Shown here: positions 44,765 through 52,732 of the stretch, piece after piece | Position numbering within the stretch: the first letter of the stretch is position 1 | How the letters are laid out: the number at the start of each line of letters is the position of its first letter | From: Acidobacteriota bacterium | GTDB taxonomy: Bacteria > Acidobacteriota > Vicinamibacteria > Vicinamibacterales > UBA2999 | Assembly: GCA_020851565.1 (NCBI GenBank) | Contig: JADZCN010000156.1 | Coordinates: 1 to 64,000, forward strand | Reading direction: 5' to 3' | Length of the DNA stretch: 64,000 nucleotides | Notes under the pieces: generated by a model | The model's database searches: none | What the model saw: only the letters and a program-made list of their open reading frames with translations | What the model was told of the DNA's origin: nothing | Position numbers and translations under genes: made by a program

Positions 44765-46563
44765 GCCTTGGTCTCCTTCCACTCCGGTTGTGCGGATTTC
44801 TCGAGAACGAACGGGCCGAGGACCAGCGCGTCGATGTTGGTGCGCATGAAGCACCGGTAAGCGTCCTCCGGCGTGCAGACGATCGGCTCGCCGCGGACGT
44901 TGAACGACGTGTTGATGACGACCGGGCATCCGGTCTTTTGCTCGAACGCCTTGATCAACGCGTAGTAGCGGCGGTTGGTATCCGGCGTCACCGTCTGGAT
45001 ACGCGCTGAGTAGTCGATGTGCGTGATCGCGGGCAGGTCCGAGCGCGGCACGTTCAGCTTGTCGATGCCCCAGAGCTTGTGCTGCTCGTCCGTCAGCGGA
45101 ATGCACCGCTCCTTCTTCACGGGCGCCACGAGCAGCATATAGGGCGAGTCGCCGTCGAGCTCGAAGTAGTCGGTGACCCGCTCGCGCAGCACCGAGGGCG
45201 CGAAGGGCCGGAAGCCCTCGCGGAACTTGATCTTGATGTTCATGTCCGCCTGCATCCGCGGGCTGCGCGGATCGCCCAGGATGCTGCGTGCACCAAGGGC
45301 TCGCGGACCAAACTCCATCCGGCCATCGAACCAGCCGATGATCTTCTCGTCGGCAAGGTAGCCCGCCGCGCGATCGAGCTGGGCGGGCTCGTCCATCCGC
45401 TCGTACTTCGCACCGACCGACTTGAGGTAGGTCTCAATCTCCTCCGGGGTGAAGTCCGGGCCCAGGTAGGCACCCTTCATCGCATCCTTGCCAGGCACGA
45501 CCACGCGCGGGTGATTGTGCTGACGATGGTGAATGAGCTGCGCCACGCCCAGCGCCCCGCCGGCGTCCCCTGCCGCCGGCTGAATCCAGATCTGCTTGAA
45601 CGGACCTTCACGCAGCAGCCGGCCATTGCCAACGCAGTTGAGTGCCACGCCACCAGCCAGGCACAGGTTCTCGGCGCCTGTCTGCCTGTGTGCGGTCCGT
45701 GCCATGCGCAGCATGACCTCCTCGCACACTGCCTGGACGGACCGTGCAAGATCCATCTCCTTTTGCGTCAGCTTCGACTCCGGCTTTCGCGGCGGCCCTC
45801 CGAACAGCTCGTTGAACGCGCCGTTGGTCATGGTCAGGCCGGTGAGGTAGTTGAAGTACTTCTGATTGAGGCGGAAGGAGCCGTCCTCCTTGAGGTCCAG
45901 CAGCTCCTTGTAGATCAGATCGACGTACTTCGGCTCCCCGTACGGGGCGAGACCCATCACCTTGTACTCGCCGGAGTTCACCTTGAAACCGGTGTAGTAC
46001 GTGAACGCCGAGTAGAGCAGGCCGAGCGAGTCGGGCCACTGCAGCTCATCCAGGATCTCGATGTCGTTGCCGCGTCCCATACCGATGGACGCAGTGGCCC
46101 ACTCGCCCACGCCGTCCATCGTGAGGATCGCCGCATCTTCGAACGGCGACGGGTAGAACGCACTGGCCGCATGCGACTCGTGGTGCTCGGAGTAGAAGAT
46201 GTGCCCGACGTAGCCGAGCTCTTCGCGCAGCTGCCGGTCGATGTAGAGCTTGTCCTTGATCCAGAGCGGTCCTGCCATCAGGAACGAGCGGAAGCCCTTG
46301 GGCACTACGCCAAGATAGGTTTCGAGGATCCGCTCGAACTTCAACAGAGGCTTGTCGTAGAAGCCCACGGCCGTGAGATCAGCCACCCCTATGCGGGCCT
46401 GCTCGAGGCAGAACTCCACGGCACGATGCGGAAACGTCGCGTCGCCTTTCTTGCGGGTGAAGCGCTCCTCCGACCCTGCGGCAATGATCTCGCCGTTCTT
46501 GAGCAGGGCGGCGGCACTGTCGTGGTAGAAAGCCGAGATGCCGAGAATGTACTGATCACTCAT
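44737..46563 (-). CDS. Carbamoyltransferase, NodU/CmcH family
   Basis: A 608-residue carbamoyltransferase that uses carbamoyl phosphate and ATP to carbamoylate a hydroxyl, here probably of a sugar. The N-terminal Kae1-like domain shows ILGISAFYHDSAAALL (H14, D15), EERFTRKKGD, HHESHAASAF and LAGGVALNCVGNGRL. The C-terminal domain shows ARSILGDPRSPRMQADMN and FRPFAPSVL, and ends PEDAYRCFMRTNIDALVLG. The start is ATG at 46563 because MSDQYILGIS is the natural family N-terminus; the ribosome binding site is weak. It overlaps the SxtJ gene. Confidence 0.95.
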   Translation of the reverse strand: MSDQYILGISAFYHDSAAALLKNGEIIAAGSEERFTRKKGDATFPHRAVEFCLEQARIGVADLTAVGFYDKPLLKFERILETYLGVVPKGFRSFLMAGPLWIKDKLYIDRQLREELGYVGHIFYSEHHESHAASAFYPSPFEDAAILTMDGVGEWATASIGMGRGNDIEILDELQWPDSLGLLYSAFTYYTGFKVNSGEYKVMGLAPYGEPKYVDLIYKELLDLKEDGSFRLNQKYFNYLTGLTMTNGAFNELFGGPPRKPESKLTQKEMDLARSVQAVCEEVMLRMARTAHRQTGAENLCLAGGVALNCVGNGRLLREGPFKQIWIQPAAGDAGGALGVAQLIHHRQHNHPRVVVPGKDAMKGAYLGPDFTPEEIETYLKSVGAKYERMDEPAQLDRAAGYLADEKIIGWFDGRMEFGPRALGARSILGDPRSPRMQADMNIKIKFREGFRPFAPSVLRERVTDYFELDGDSPYMLLVAPVKKERCIPLTDEQHKLWGIDKLNVPRSDLPAITHIDYSARIQTVTPDTNRRYYALIKAFEQKTGCPVVINTSFNVRGEPIVCTPEDAYRCFMRTNIDALVLGPFVLEKSAQPEWKETKAWQQEFQLD

Positions 46564-46655
46564 CGGAATTGTCCGCTTGCGTCGCGTGCGCTGGAAACAC
46601 TGGTTAGCGAGGCTTTCCCGAGACTCTTCCCGCCAGAATCGTCGCGTGACCCTCT

Positions 46656-47753
46656 TCAACCGAGTTCCGCGTATGCCTCGGCGTACCTTGCCGCCATCGC
46701 CTGGCCCGTGAACATGGTCTCGTACGAGTCCCTGGCTCCGCGACCGAGTCGACCGCGTAACTCGCAGTCGCAGATGAGACGGGTCAACCCACCTGCCAGC
46801 GCCTCCGCGTCCCGAGGCGGAACCAGGAGGGCGGTTCGCTCGTTCTCGAGCACGAACGGGTTCTCTCCGACCGTCGTGGCGAGGATGGGGCGACCGGCAG
46901 CCATGGCTTCGAGAATGACGATCGACATCGCCTCCCAGTAGGAGCTCTGCACGAGGACGTCGAACTGCGGCAGCACGGCCCTCGCGTCCGGCACCCAACC
47001 CACGAACTCCACGACATCGCCAATCCCGCGGCGGGCCACGTCGGCTTCAAGCGCAGGGCGGAGAGGGCCGTCGCCCACCAGGACGAGTCGGAAGCGCAGG
47101 CCTTTGGCCTTCACGATTCCGACGGCCTCGAGCAGAGTAGGCAGTCCCTTCTGCTCGATGAACGTGCTGATGCTGCCCACGGTCGGAATGCCATCCGTCC
47201 GTGCAAACGCCTGGCGTGGAGGTTCGGCAATGTTCGCGTCATCCACGCCGTTCCAGATGGTTCGAATCCGCTCCGGGTCCAGTCTATGTGCAGCAATCAA
47301 GGTGTCACGTTGGACATTACCCACGGCGACAAGTTGGTCTGGCACGCGGGAGAGGATGCGTTCCAGCAACAGTCGCTTTCGCGACAGATGGGGGTAGTTG
47401 CCGAAGTGGAACGTGTGGATGTGACGAAAGCTGCGCGTGCGCAGTCTGGTGGCGCTGACATCAGTCAGCGACCGCAGGTCGTGGGTATGGACTACGTCGA
47501 CCTGACGCTCTGCCACGATCCTGCCGATGCGGCTTGACACCTCCAGGATGCTCCATTTCGCGTCGTCGGCGATCCCAGACAACACCTCGAAGCCCTCGGC
47601 CCGTAGCTCAGCCTGGACTTCTCCGCCGGTGGTGATCACGGCGATGGTGACACCATGCCCGGCCGCCCGCAGGTGCCGGGCGAGTGTGGCGATCACGTGT
47701 TCGGCGCCTCCACCCCAAAGGGAACCGTTGGTCAGCATGACATGAGGGCTCAT
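46656..47753 (-). CDS. Glycosyltransferase family 4 protein
   Basis: A 365-residue GT4 enzyme. Its N-terminus MSPHVMLTNGSLWGGGAEHV has the glycine-rich acceptor loop. IWNGVDDANI, GSISTFIEQKGLPTLL, LVLVGDGPLRPAL and QSSYWEAMSIVILEAMAAGRP (EX7E-type) follow. The ATG overlaps the stop of the upstream VanZ-TPR gene by 4 bp, so the two are coupled. A 92-bp gap separates it from the carbamoyltransferase start. Sugar specificity is unknown. Confidence 0.9.
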   Translation of the reverse strand: MSPHVMLTNGSLWGGGAEHVIATLARHLRAAGHGVTIAVITTGGEVQAELRAEGFEVLSGIADDAKWSILEVSSRIGRIVAERQVDVVHTHDLRSLTDVSATRLRTRSFRHIHTFHFGNYPHLSRKRLLLERILSRVPDQLVAVGNVQRDTLIAAHRLDPERIRTIWNGVDDANIAEPPRQAFARTDGIPTVGSISTFIEQKGLPTLLEAVGIVKAKGLRFRLVLVGDGPLRPALEADVARRGIGDVVEFVGWVPDARAVLPQFDVLVQSSYWEAMSIVILEAMAAGRPILATTVGENPFVLENERTALLVPPRDAEALAGGLTRLICDCELRGRLGRGARDSYETMFTGQAMAARYAEAYAELG

Positions 47754-48685
47754 CCCGCCCGCCCCATTCTCGCCAGCGCGACCCTGGCACGTGACGCCTC
47801 GCGCGTGTCGGGACGCTTCAACTGCTCGAGGAAATGACTCGCCGCCCGTTCCTCCTGACCCACGGCCAGATACACCTCGCCCAGGTGGTAGTGAATGCAG
47901 AACATGTCCGGTTTGGCGGAGTACGCTCGTTCGAGATAGGGCAGGGCCTCCGCGCTCCGGCCTGCATGATGAAGCGCCCATCCGTAGGTGTCGTGAATGT
48001 CCGGGTCATCGGGGCGCATCGCCAGGGCCTGTGCAGCGTACTCGACGGCCAACCTGGGATCACCCTCTCCGGACTCGATCTCCACCCAGCCCAGTTCATT
48101 CAACAGATTCGCGCTCCGAATGCCGGACTCGTACGCACGCCGGTATTCGCCTCGTGCCGACGAGAAGTCTCCGGCCCGCTCGAACCTGACCGCCGCGTTC
48201 ATGTGCCTCTGCGTGCGGTACGAGTCCACCGTCACGGAACCGGCGACGGCCAGTGCCGTCAGTGCGCAAAACCCGGCGATCCGCGGCAGTTGAGTCCGCG
48301 CCACCCAGGCGATCCCCATCACCAGGCCGGACACACTGGCGACGAAGTCCCACAGGTCGAGGTCGCGATCGGGCCTGACCCCCTGCGCCAGTTCATCGAC
48401 TGCCGCCAGGGCGAGGAGTGCCAGACCAAGGACGATCGCCCGATCCCGCAGGGACGGCAGCGCTCTCTTCGTCAGCTGATCGGCGGCGACGCAAATCGCA
48501 AGAAAGGCGGCCGCATGCAGCACCTTGTCGATGCCAGGCAGGAAGATCAGAACCCTGTCGACGAGGCCCCCGAAGGCCAGACTGACACCTTCGACAATGA
48601 CAAAGATCGCGACGAGGGGCAGCAGAAGCGTTGCCATGAGATCTCGAAGCTGGTGCCTCGCCCCTGTCACCGGATTTGCGCTCAT
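47750..48685 (-). CDS. Fusion: VanZ-like membrane domain plus TPR repeats
   Basis: A 311-residue protein. Residues about 15-150 form a VanZ-like membrane domain with four or five helices (FLPGIDKVLHAAAF; AVDELAQGVRPDRDLDLWDFVAS, here in parts). From about 165 it carries at least three tetratricopeptide repeats (AVRFERAGDFSSARGEYRRA; EYAAQALAMRPDDPDIHDTY; ALPYLERAYSAKPD). The TPR part presumably lies on one face of the inner membrane as a binding platform. VanZ-like proteins recur in EPS/XrtA loci without a proven role. It lies between an upstream GNAT gene (6 bp) and a downstream GT gene (overlap). Confidence 0.85.
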   Translation of the reverse strand: MSANPVTGARHQLRDLMATLLLPLVAIFVIVEGVSLAFGGLVDRVLIFLPGIDKVLHAAAFLAICVAADQLTKRALPSLRDRAIVLGLALLALAAVDELAQGVRPDRDLDLWDFVASVSGLVMGIAWVARTQLPRIAGFCALTALAVAGSVTVDSYRTQRHMNAAVRFERAGDFSSARGEYRRAYESGIRSANLLNELGWVEIESGEGDPRLAVEYAAQALAMRPDDPDIHDTYGWALHHAGRSAEALPYLERAYSAKPDMFCIHYHLGEVYLAVGQEERAASHFLEQLKRPDTREASRARVALARMGRAG

Positions 48686-48691
48686 GTGGAC

Positions 48692-49735
48692 TCAGTCCGG
48701 GTCAATCCGGCGACGGCCCAGGCGTCGCCACAGCGCGCCGGCAACGTCCCGGCAGGCGCCGGCCAGGCCGGTGCCGGTCATGGGGTACACCGCGATGGCC
48801 CGGTATTGCCGTACTTCCGGACGCCACCGTCGTTCCCACTCGGCGGCACTTCCGAGGAACTCGTAGGACTCGAGGCCCTGCTCGAAGGCCGACCGAATCG
48901 AAACCTCGGTAAGCTGGAGACCCGGATAGTAGGCCGCCAGTGATTCCTGATACCCGATCTTGAGCTGCCACAAACGCCTGTAGGCCACGACCGACAACTC
49001 CACGGCGGCGACGTGTGTGCCAAACGACAGCGTCGAGACGCGCAGTCGCCCCTTCTCGGAGGCCCGTCGGCCATACCGCCGGAAGAACTCCCGCAGATCG
49101 GCACTCGCCCCAAGGGAGGACCCGCGACGCCCCTTCCAGCCCGAACCCTCAATGGCGACCACGGTCTCCAGGTGCGCATCGACTTCAGCCGGACCGGGAA
49201 TGCTCTGCGCCACCGTCATGCGTCCCAGCGCCTTCTCGGCCTTCCTGCGCAGTCGCCGAAGGTTCGAGGTGATCCTGGATGAGAGCCCTTCGTAGTAGGC
49301 ATTCCAGGAGCTCCGTGTGTCCACCGCCAGGACATCCGCCGATGTGCGGACCACGGCCACGGCACGCCAGGGCGACAGGCGGTCGAACGCTCGGGCGACG
49401 GGTGATTCGGCCGGAATGCGCTGCAGGATCATCGGCTGACGGAGCGCCAGGACACGGTCCGTGAGCTCCGAGACGACCTCATCCGAGGAGTACAGCCAAT
49501 CCGCCGGCTCATACAGCCGCGAACCTCCAATGATAGCGAGGCGGCCGCCCTCCGACACCAGCGGTGCAGCGCCGGTGAGCTTGTCCGCCTGCCAGGTGGT
49601 GACAACGTTGATGTCACTTTCTGCATGAAGCGTCTCGGCACACGACATGAACCAGTCGTGCTCGAGAAGCGGAGAGCGAAATCCGGCGGCCAGGGTATCC
49701 CAGGCTTCTCTCAGGCTCTCGAGGGGTCGCACCAT
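48692..49735 (-). CDS. FemAB/GNAT-fold acyltransferase-like protein (BcsL/CelD-like)
   Basis: A 347-residue protein of the GNAT/FemAB superfamily found in polysaccharide clusters. Typical segments are SPLLEHDWFMSCAETL, SRITSNLRRLRRKAEKAL, LSFGTHVAAVELSVVAYRRL, YYPGLQLTEVSIRSAF and YEFLGSAAEWERRW. The ATG at 49735 lies 2 bp after the upstream stop; longer starts would extend into that gene. It is one of four FemAB/GNAT-type domains in the window. Substrate is unknown. Confidence 0.85.
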   Translation of the reverse strand: MVRPLESLREAWDTLAAGFRSPLLEHDWFMSCAETLHAESDINVVTTWQADKLTGAAPLVSEGGRLAIIGGSRLYEPADWLYSSDEVVSELTDRVLALRQPMILQRIPAESPVARAFDRLSPWRAVAVVRTSADVLAVDTRSSWNAYYEGLSSRITSNLRRLRRKAEKALGRMTVAQSIPGPAEVDAHLETVVAIEGSGWKGRRGSSLGASADLREFFRRYGRRASEKGRLRVSTLSFGTHVAAVELSVVAYRRLWQLKIGYQESLAAYYPGLQLTEVSIRSAFEQGLESYEFLGSAAEWERRWRPEVRQYRAIAVYPMTGTGLAGACRDVAGALWRRLGRRRIDPD

Positions 49736-49737
49736 CC

Positions 49738-50871
49738 TCAGGCCGCCAGGGCCCTTGTGGCTTGCGCGCCGTTCCTCATTGCCTGACGCACGCGCTCGAT
49801 AATCGTGACTCCGAACCGTCGAACCGGCGGTGGACAATAGCTCAACAGCCACAGGCCCCACTCCGGTTGGCCGTAATACCCGCACCAGGAGAGATACGCT
49901 CTAGACCGTTGGCCGTAGTGACGCCAACCCACACACTGGCTGTCAGCCAGCATCATCGGCACGGCCACCGCCCTGTGAAGCCGTGCAAGGTGCGTGTCGA
50001 TCCCGGTTCGGCGCCGCTCGTAGTAGCCCGGATCAACGAATGCATGCCGTTTGACGATTCGCAGAAGCGCCTGCTGCTTGCGCATCCACACGTACTTGCC
50101 GTCCGCTCGCGCGGTCGTGGACACCTGGCCGTCGTGATAGCGCAGCTTGTAGGTCGGCACGTCGACGAAGCAGACCTCGTGGCGGCGGCAGATGCGCAGC
50201 AGGTAGTCCAGCTCTTCCCAGTAGGCGACGCGCTCGTTCCTCTCGCCAGCCTCTTCGGCGACCTCACGGCGCAACATGACCGTGTTCTGGCACAGCACCA
50301 GGTTTACCAGATAGGTCTCGAACACATTGCCGGTGTACACGTAGCGGGTGATGGCGCTCGAATCCTCTTCGAGCAGGGTAGATGGAATGCCACCGACCGC
50401 ATCCAGGGGAATCCGGTTCTTGAAGATCCGCTCGTAGGTGATCGAAGGATCCCGGTACGCCGAACTGTGGTACGTCGTCAAGTGATATCGATCGAAGAAT
50501 CCACCGTTGTCGAAGCCGCTCATCTCGGCGCAGACAAACGCGACGCCCGGGAACCTCTCCAGCAGGTTCGTTTGCAGCTCGAGCGCGTAGGGGTAGAACA
50601 GATCGTCCGAGTCCAGAAACGTCAGATATCGCCCTCGCGCGTGGCTCGTTCCAATGTTCCTCGCGTGTGCGATACCGCGATGAGGAGTACGAACGAAACG
50701 GACACGGTCTCCGTACTCCCGAATTTTCTCCTCCGTTCCGTCCGTTGACCCGTCATCGACAACGACGACCTCGAAATCGTCGAGGGTCTGACCCAGAACG
50801 CTGTCGATGGCCTGGCCCACCAGGTCCGCCCGATTGAACGTGGGGATGACGACGCTGACAAGGGGAGTCAT
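49738..50871 (-). CDS. Glycosyltransferase family 2 protein
   Basis: A 377-residue cytoplasmic GT2 enzyme. It opens with MTPLVSVVIPTFNRADLV, then SVLGQTLDDFEVVVVDDGST, AHARNIGTSHARGRYLTFLD and the DxD motif FLDSDDLFYP. YWEELDYLLRICRR is the acceptor/base ED-type region. The C-terminal 100 residues are helical and specific to this subgroup. The ATG overlaps the preceding FemAB-like stop by 4 bp. Donor and acceptor are unknown. Confidence 0.92.
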   Translation of the reverse strand: MTPLVSVVIPTFNRADLVGQAIDSVLGQTLDDFEVVVVDDGSTDGTEEKIREYGDRVRFVRTPHRGIAHARNIGTSHARGRYLTFLDSDDLFYPYALELQTNLLERFPGVAFVCAEMSGFDNGGFFDRYHLTTYHSSAYRDPSITYERIFKNRIPLDAVGGIPSTLLEEDSSAITRYVYTGNVFETYLVNLVLCQNTVMLRREVAEEAGERNERVAYWEELDYLLRICRRHEVCFVDVPTYKLRYHDGQVSTTARADGKYVWMRKQQALLRIVKRHAFVDPGYYERRRTGIDTHLARLHRAVAVPMMLADSQCVGWRHYGQRSRAYLSWCGYYGQPEWGLWLLSYCPPPVRRFGVTIIERVRQAMRNGAQATRALAA

Positions 50872-52067
50872 GTGGTCTGACGCGGAGGCCCTGCAGCCCG
50901 GGGATCGACGTGCTGCACGCGGCGCTGCGCCGGCTTCCGATGCCTGAGGCGTTCGACAATGCCCAGAATTCGACCGCTCAGGGTCCCTGAGTACACGGTC
51001 AGGACTGTGCGCCACCGGATGTCGTCCGTCCACTGCCGCTCCCATTCGTAGGGCTCACCAGGGAAATCCAGCTGCTGGACACCCCGATTGATGAGCGACT
51101 CTATGAGGCGAGCACGCAGGAAGGTTGCGGGACTGACGGCTCGATATGCGTGGTCGTAGCTCGTCTTGAGGTAGTGGTAGCCGCCGTCCGTCACGTACCC
51201 GAGGTTGTACGCAACTGGTCGAGTGTCGAGCGTGAGCCACTGCAGGTGCAGTCGACCGCTGCCAAGGGCGGCCGCGCAGAAGTCACGATAGAAGCGCGTC
51301 TGTCTCTCGATCGCGGCGATCGAGGTTCCGTGCGACTGCTTCCAGCTGGCCTGTTCGACCCGCAACAGGGCCGAGTACGCTCCGTCGAACTGATCGGGGT
51401 GTCGCAGCTCGAGCACGTCGACGGCCCCACTCGACAGGATCTTGCGCTCCGTGCGCTTCAGGTAGTTCCTGAACTTCGCGCTCCTCGCCCCCAGGTAGTC
51501 GTCGTAGGAACCGGGGAGCGAGAGCACATACGCCGGGAGGCCGTCCCGAACTCCCACCCGGTGGCCGCCTTCATGCAGGCACTGCTGAAGCATGCTCGTG
51601 AGCGGACTCTCCTCCAGGAGACGCGCCATCCGGAAGCAATCCCACTTGACGGGCAGGCAGCCGAGCGCCCGCACGAAGGCCCTGACCACGTTATCGTCGG
51701 TCGAACGGAGTAACAGATCGCTATGGGTGTTGTACTCTTCCGTGAGGGGCCCCACGAGAGTAATGCGCCGCCCCATCACCTTCAGGGCGCGAGCCACCAG
51801 CGGAACGATGCCGACGATGCTCCGGTCCTGCTCGAGGCGCACGACGAAGCACCGATCGTTCGGACGCACATGATGGCGCGCCATCGCACTGACCCACTCG
51901 AACGACGTGGACGGCTCGTTGGGTCGCAGCAGGAACAGCTCATCCCACCGGTTCTGGAGTGACGCCAGCTGCTCAACGCCTTCGCTGATGTCAATCGAGA
52001 CTTCCGCACGACCTCTCGAGGCATCGCCCGCGAGGCTAGCAGGGATGGCCACTGCGCCGTGCGGCAT
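50868..52067 (-). CDS. FemAB/GNAT-fold acyltransferase-like protein (BcsL/CelD-like)
   Basis: A 399-residue GNAT/FemAB-superfamily protein. Features are STSFEWVSAMARHH, FVVRLEQDRSIVGIVPLVAR, LGARSAKFRNYLKRTERKI, VEQASWKQSHGTSIA, RPVAYNLGYVTDGGYHYLKT and LDFPGEPYEWERQWT. It is distinct in sequence from the paralogue two genes downstream. No signal peptide. It is coupled to the GT2 gene by a 4-bp overlap and starts 2 bp after the phosphatase stop. The role is probably acyl or aminoacyl transfer to a glycan intermediate. Confidence 0.85.
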   Translation of the reverse strand: MPHGAVAIPASLAGDASRGRAEVSIDISEGVEQLASLQNRWDELFLLRPNEPSTSFEWVSAMARHHVRPNDRCFVVRLEQDRSIVGIVPLVARALKVMGRRITLVGPLTEEYNTHSDLLLRSTDDNVVRAFVRALGCLPVKWDCFRMARLLEESPLTSMLQQCLHEGGHRVGVRDGLPAYVLSLPGSYDDYLGARSAKFRNYLKRTERKILSSGAVDVLELRHPDQFDGAYSALLRVEQASWKQSHGTSIAAIERQTRFYRDFCAAALGSGRLHLQWLTLDTRPVAYNLGYVTDGGYHYLKTSYDHAYRAVSPATFLRARLIESLINRGVQQLDFPGEPYEWERQWTDDIRWRTVLTVYSGTLSGRILGIVERLRHRKPAQRRVQHVDPRAAGPPRQTT

Positions 52068-52069
52068 TG

Positions 52070-52732
52070 CTAAGAGCTCCGGTTCTCACGGATTGCGTCG
52101 AGGCTCGACACCATGCTCGACAAGGCCCGGTCTATACGCTCGTAGCAGGCCTCGAAGGCCGCGCGTGGCCTCGAGAACGGGTCTGCGATGTTGTAGCGCT
52201 CGTAGCCGGGCATCGCCTCCCGATCGAATAACGAAAGCAGCACGACACGCTCCGCGACATCTGGATACGACGCGCGCAGCTCCAGCAGGTGCGCAGCCTC
52301 CATCACCACGATCAGGTCGTGCGAAGCCATCAGCTCACGGGTGACGGTCTGAGGACGATGATCGACGAGCGACAGCCCGTAGGTGGCCGCTACATCGCAC
52401 GCGGCCTTTGGGGATCGAGCGGCCTGCGTGGTCCTGATCCCTGCCGACGCGCACCGGATGTGCTCGCCGCCGTGCTGCTTGAAACGCTCGGAGGCGAGCA
52501 CGGCCGCAAAGGGGCTGCGGCAGATGTTACCGAGGCACACGAACAGGATGGACTCGACCCTGGCGGGCAGCGGCGGGTTTTTCAGCGACGCGCCTCTCAC
52601 GGTCCATGCCAGGTCTCGGAGCGGCCGCTTGACGGCCATGGCCACCGGGTTGGTGAGAAGCGAGGTGATGGCGCGCTCGGCCAATGAGCGCGGCTGCTTC
52701 CCCATCATGGGCGGCTCGGCCACGCTGGTCAC
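52070..52732 (-). CDS. Low-molecular-weight protein tyrosine phosphatase (Wzb-like)
   Basis: A 220-residue phosphatase with the active-site loop FVCLGNICRSP (C-x5-R, Cys66) and a general-acid region ADPF. It is the expected antagonist of the BY-kinase encoded at 11.3 kb. The catalytic cysteine usually sits near residue 10, so this protein carries an extra N-terminal segment of about 55 residues. The GTG at 52732 overlaps the upstream gene by 4 bp; an ATG nine codons later is possible but does not remove the extension. The gene sits among acyl-transfer genes rather than beside the kinase. Confidence 0.9.
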   Translation of the reverse strand: MTSVAEPPMMGKQPRSLAERAITSLLTNPVAMAVKRPLRDLAWTVRGASLKNPPLPARVESILFVCLGNICRSPFAAVLASERFKQHGGEHIRCASAGIRTTQAARSPKAACDVAATYGLSLVDHRPQTVTRELMASHDLIVVMEAAHLLELRASYPDVAERVVLLSLFDREAMPGYERYNIADPFSRPRAAFEACYERIDRALSSMVSSLDAIRENRSS

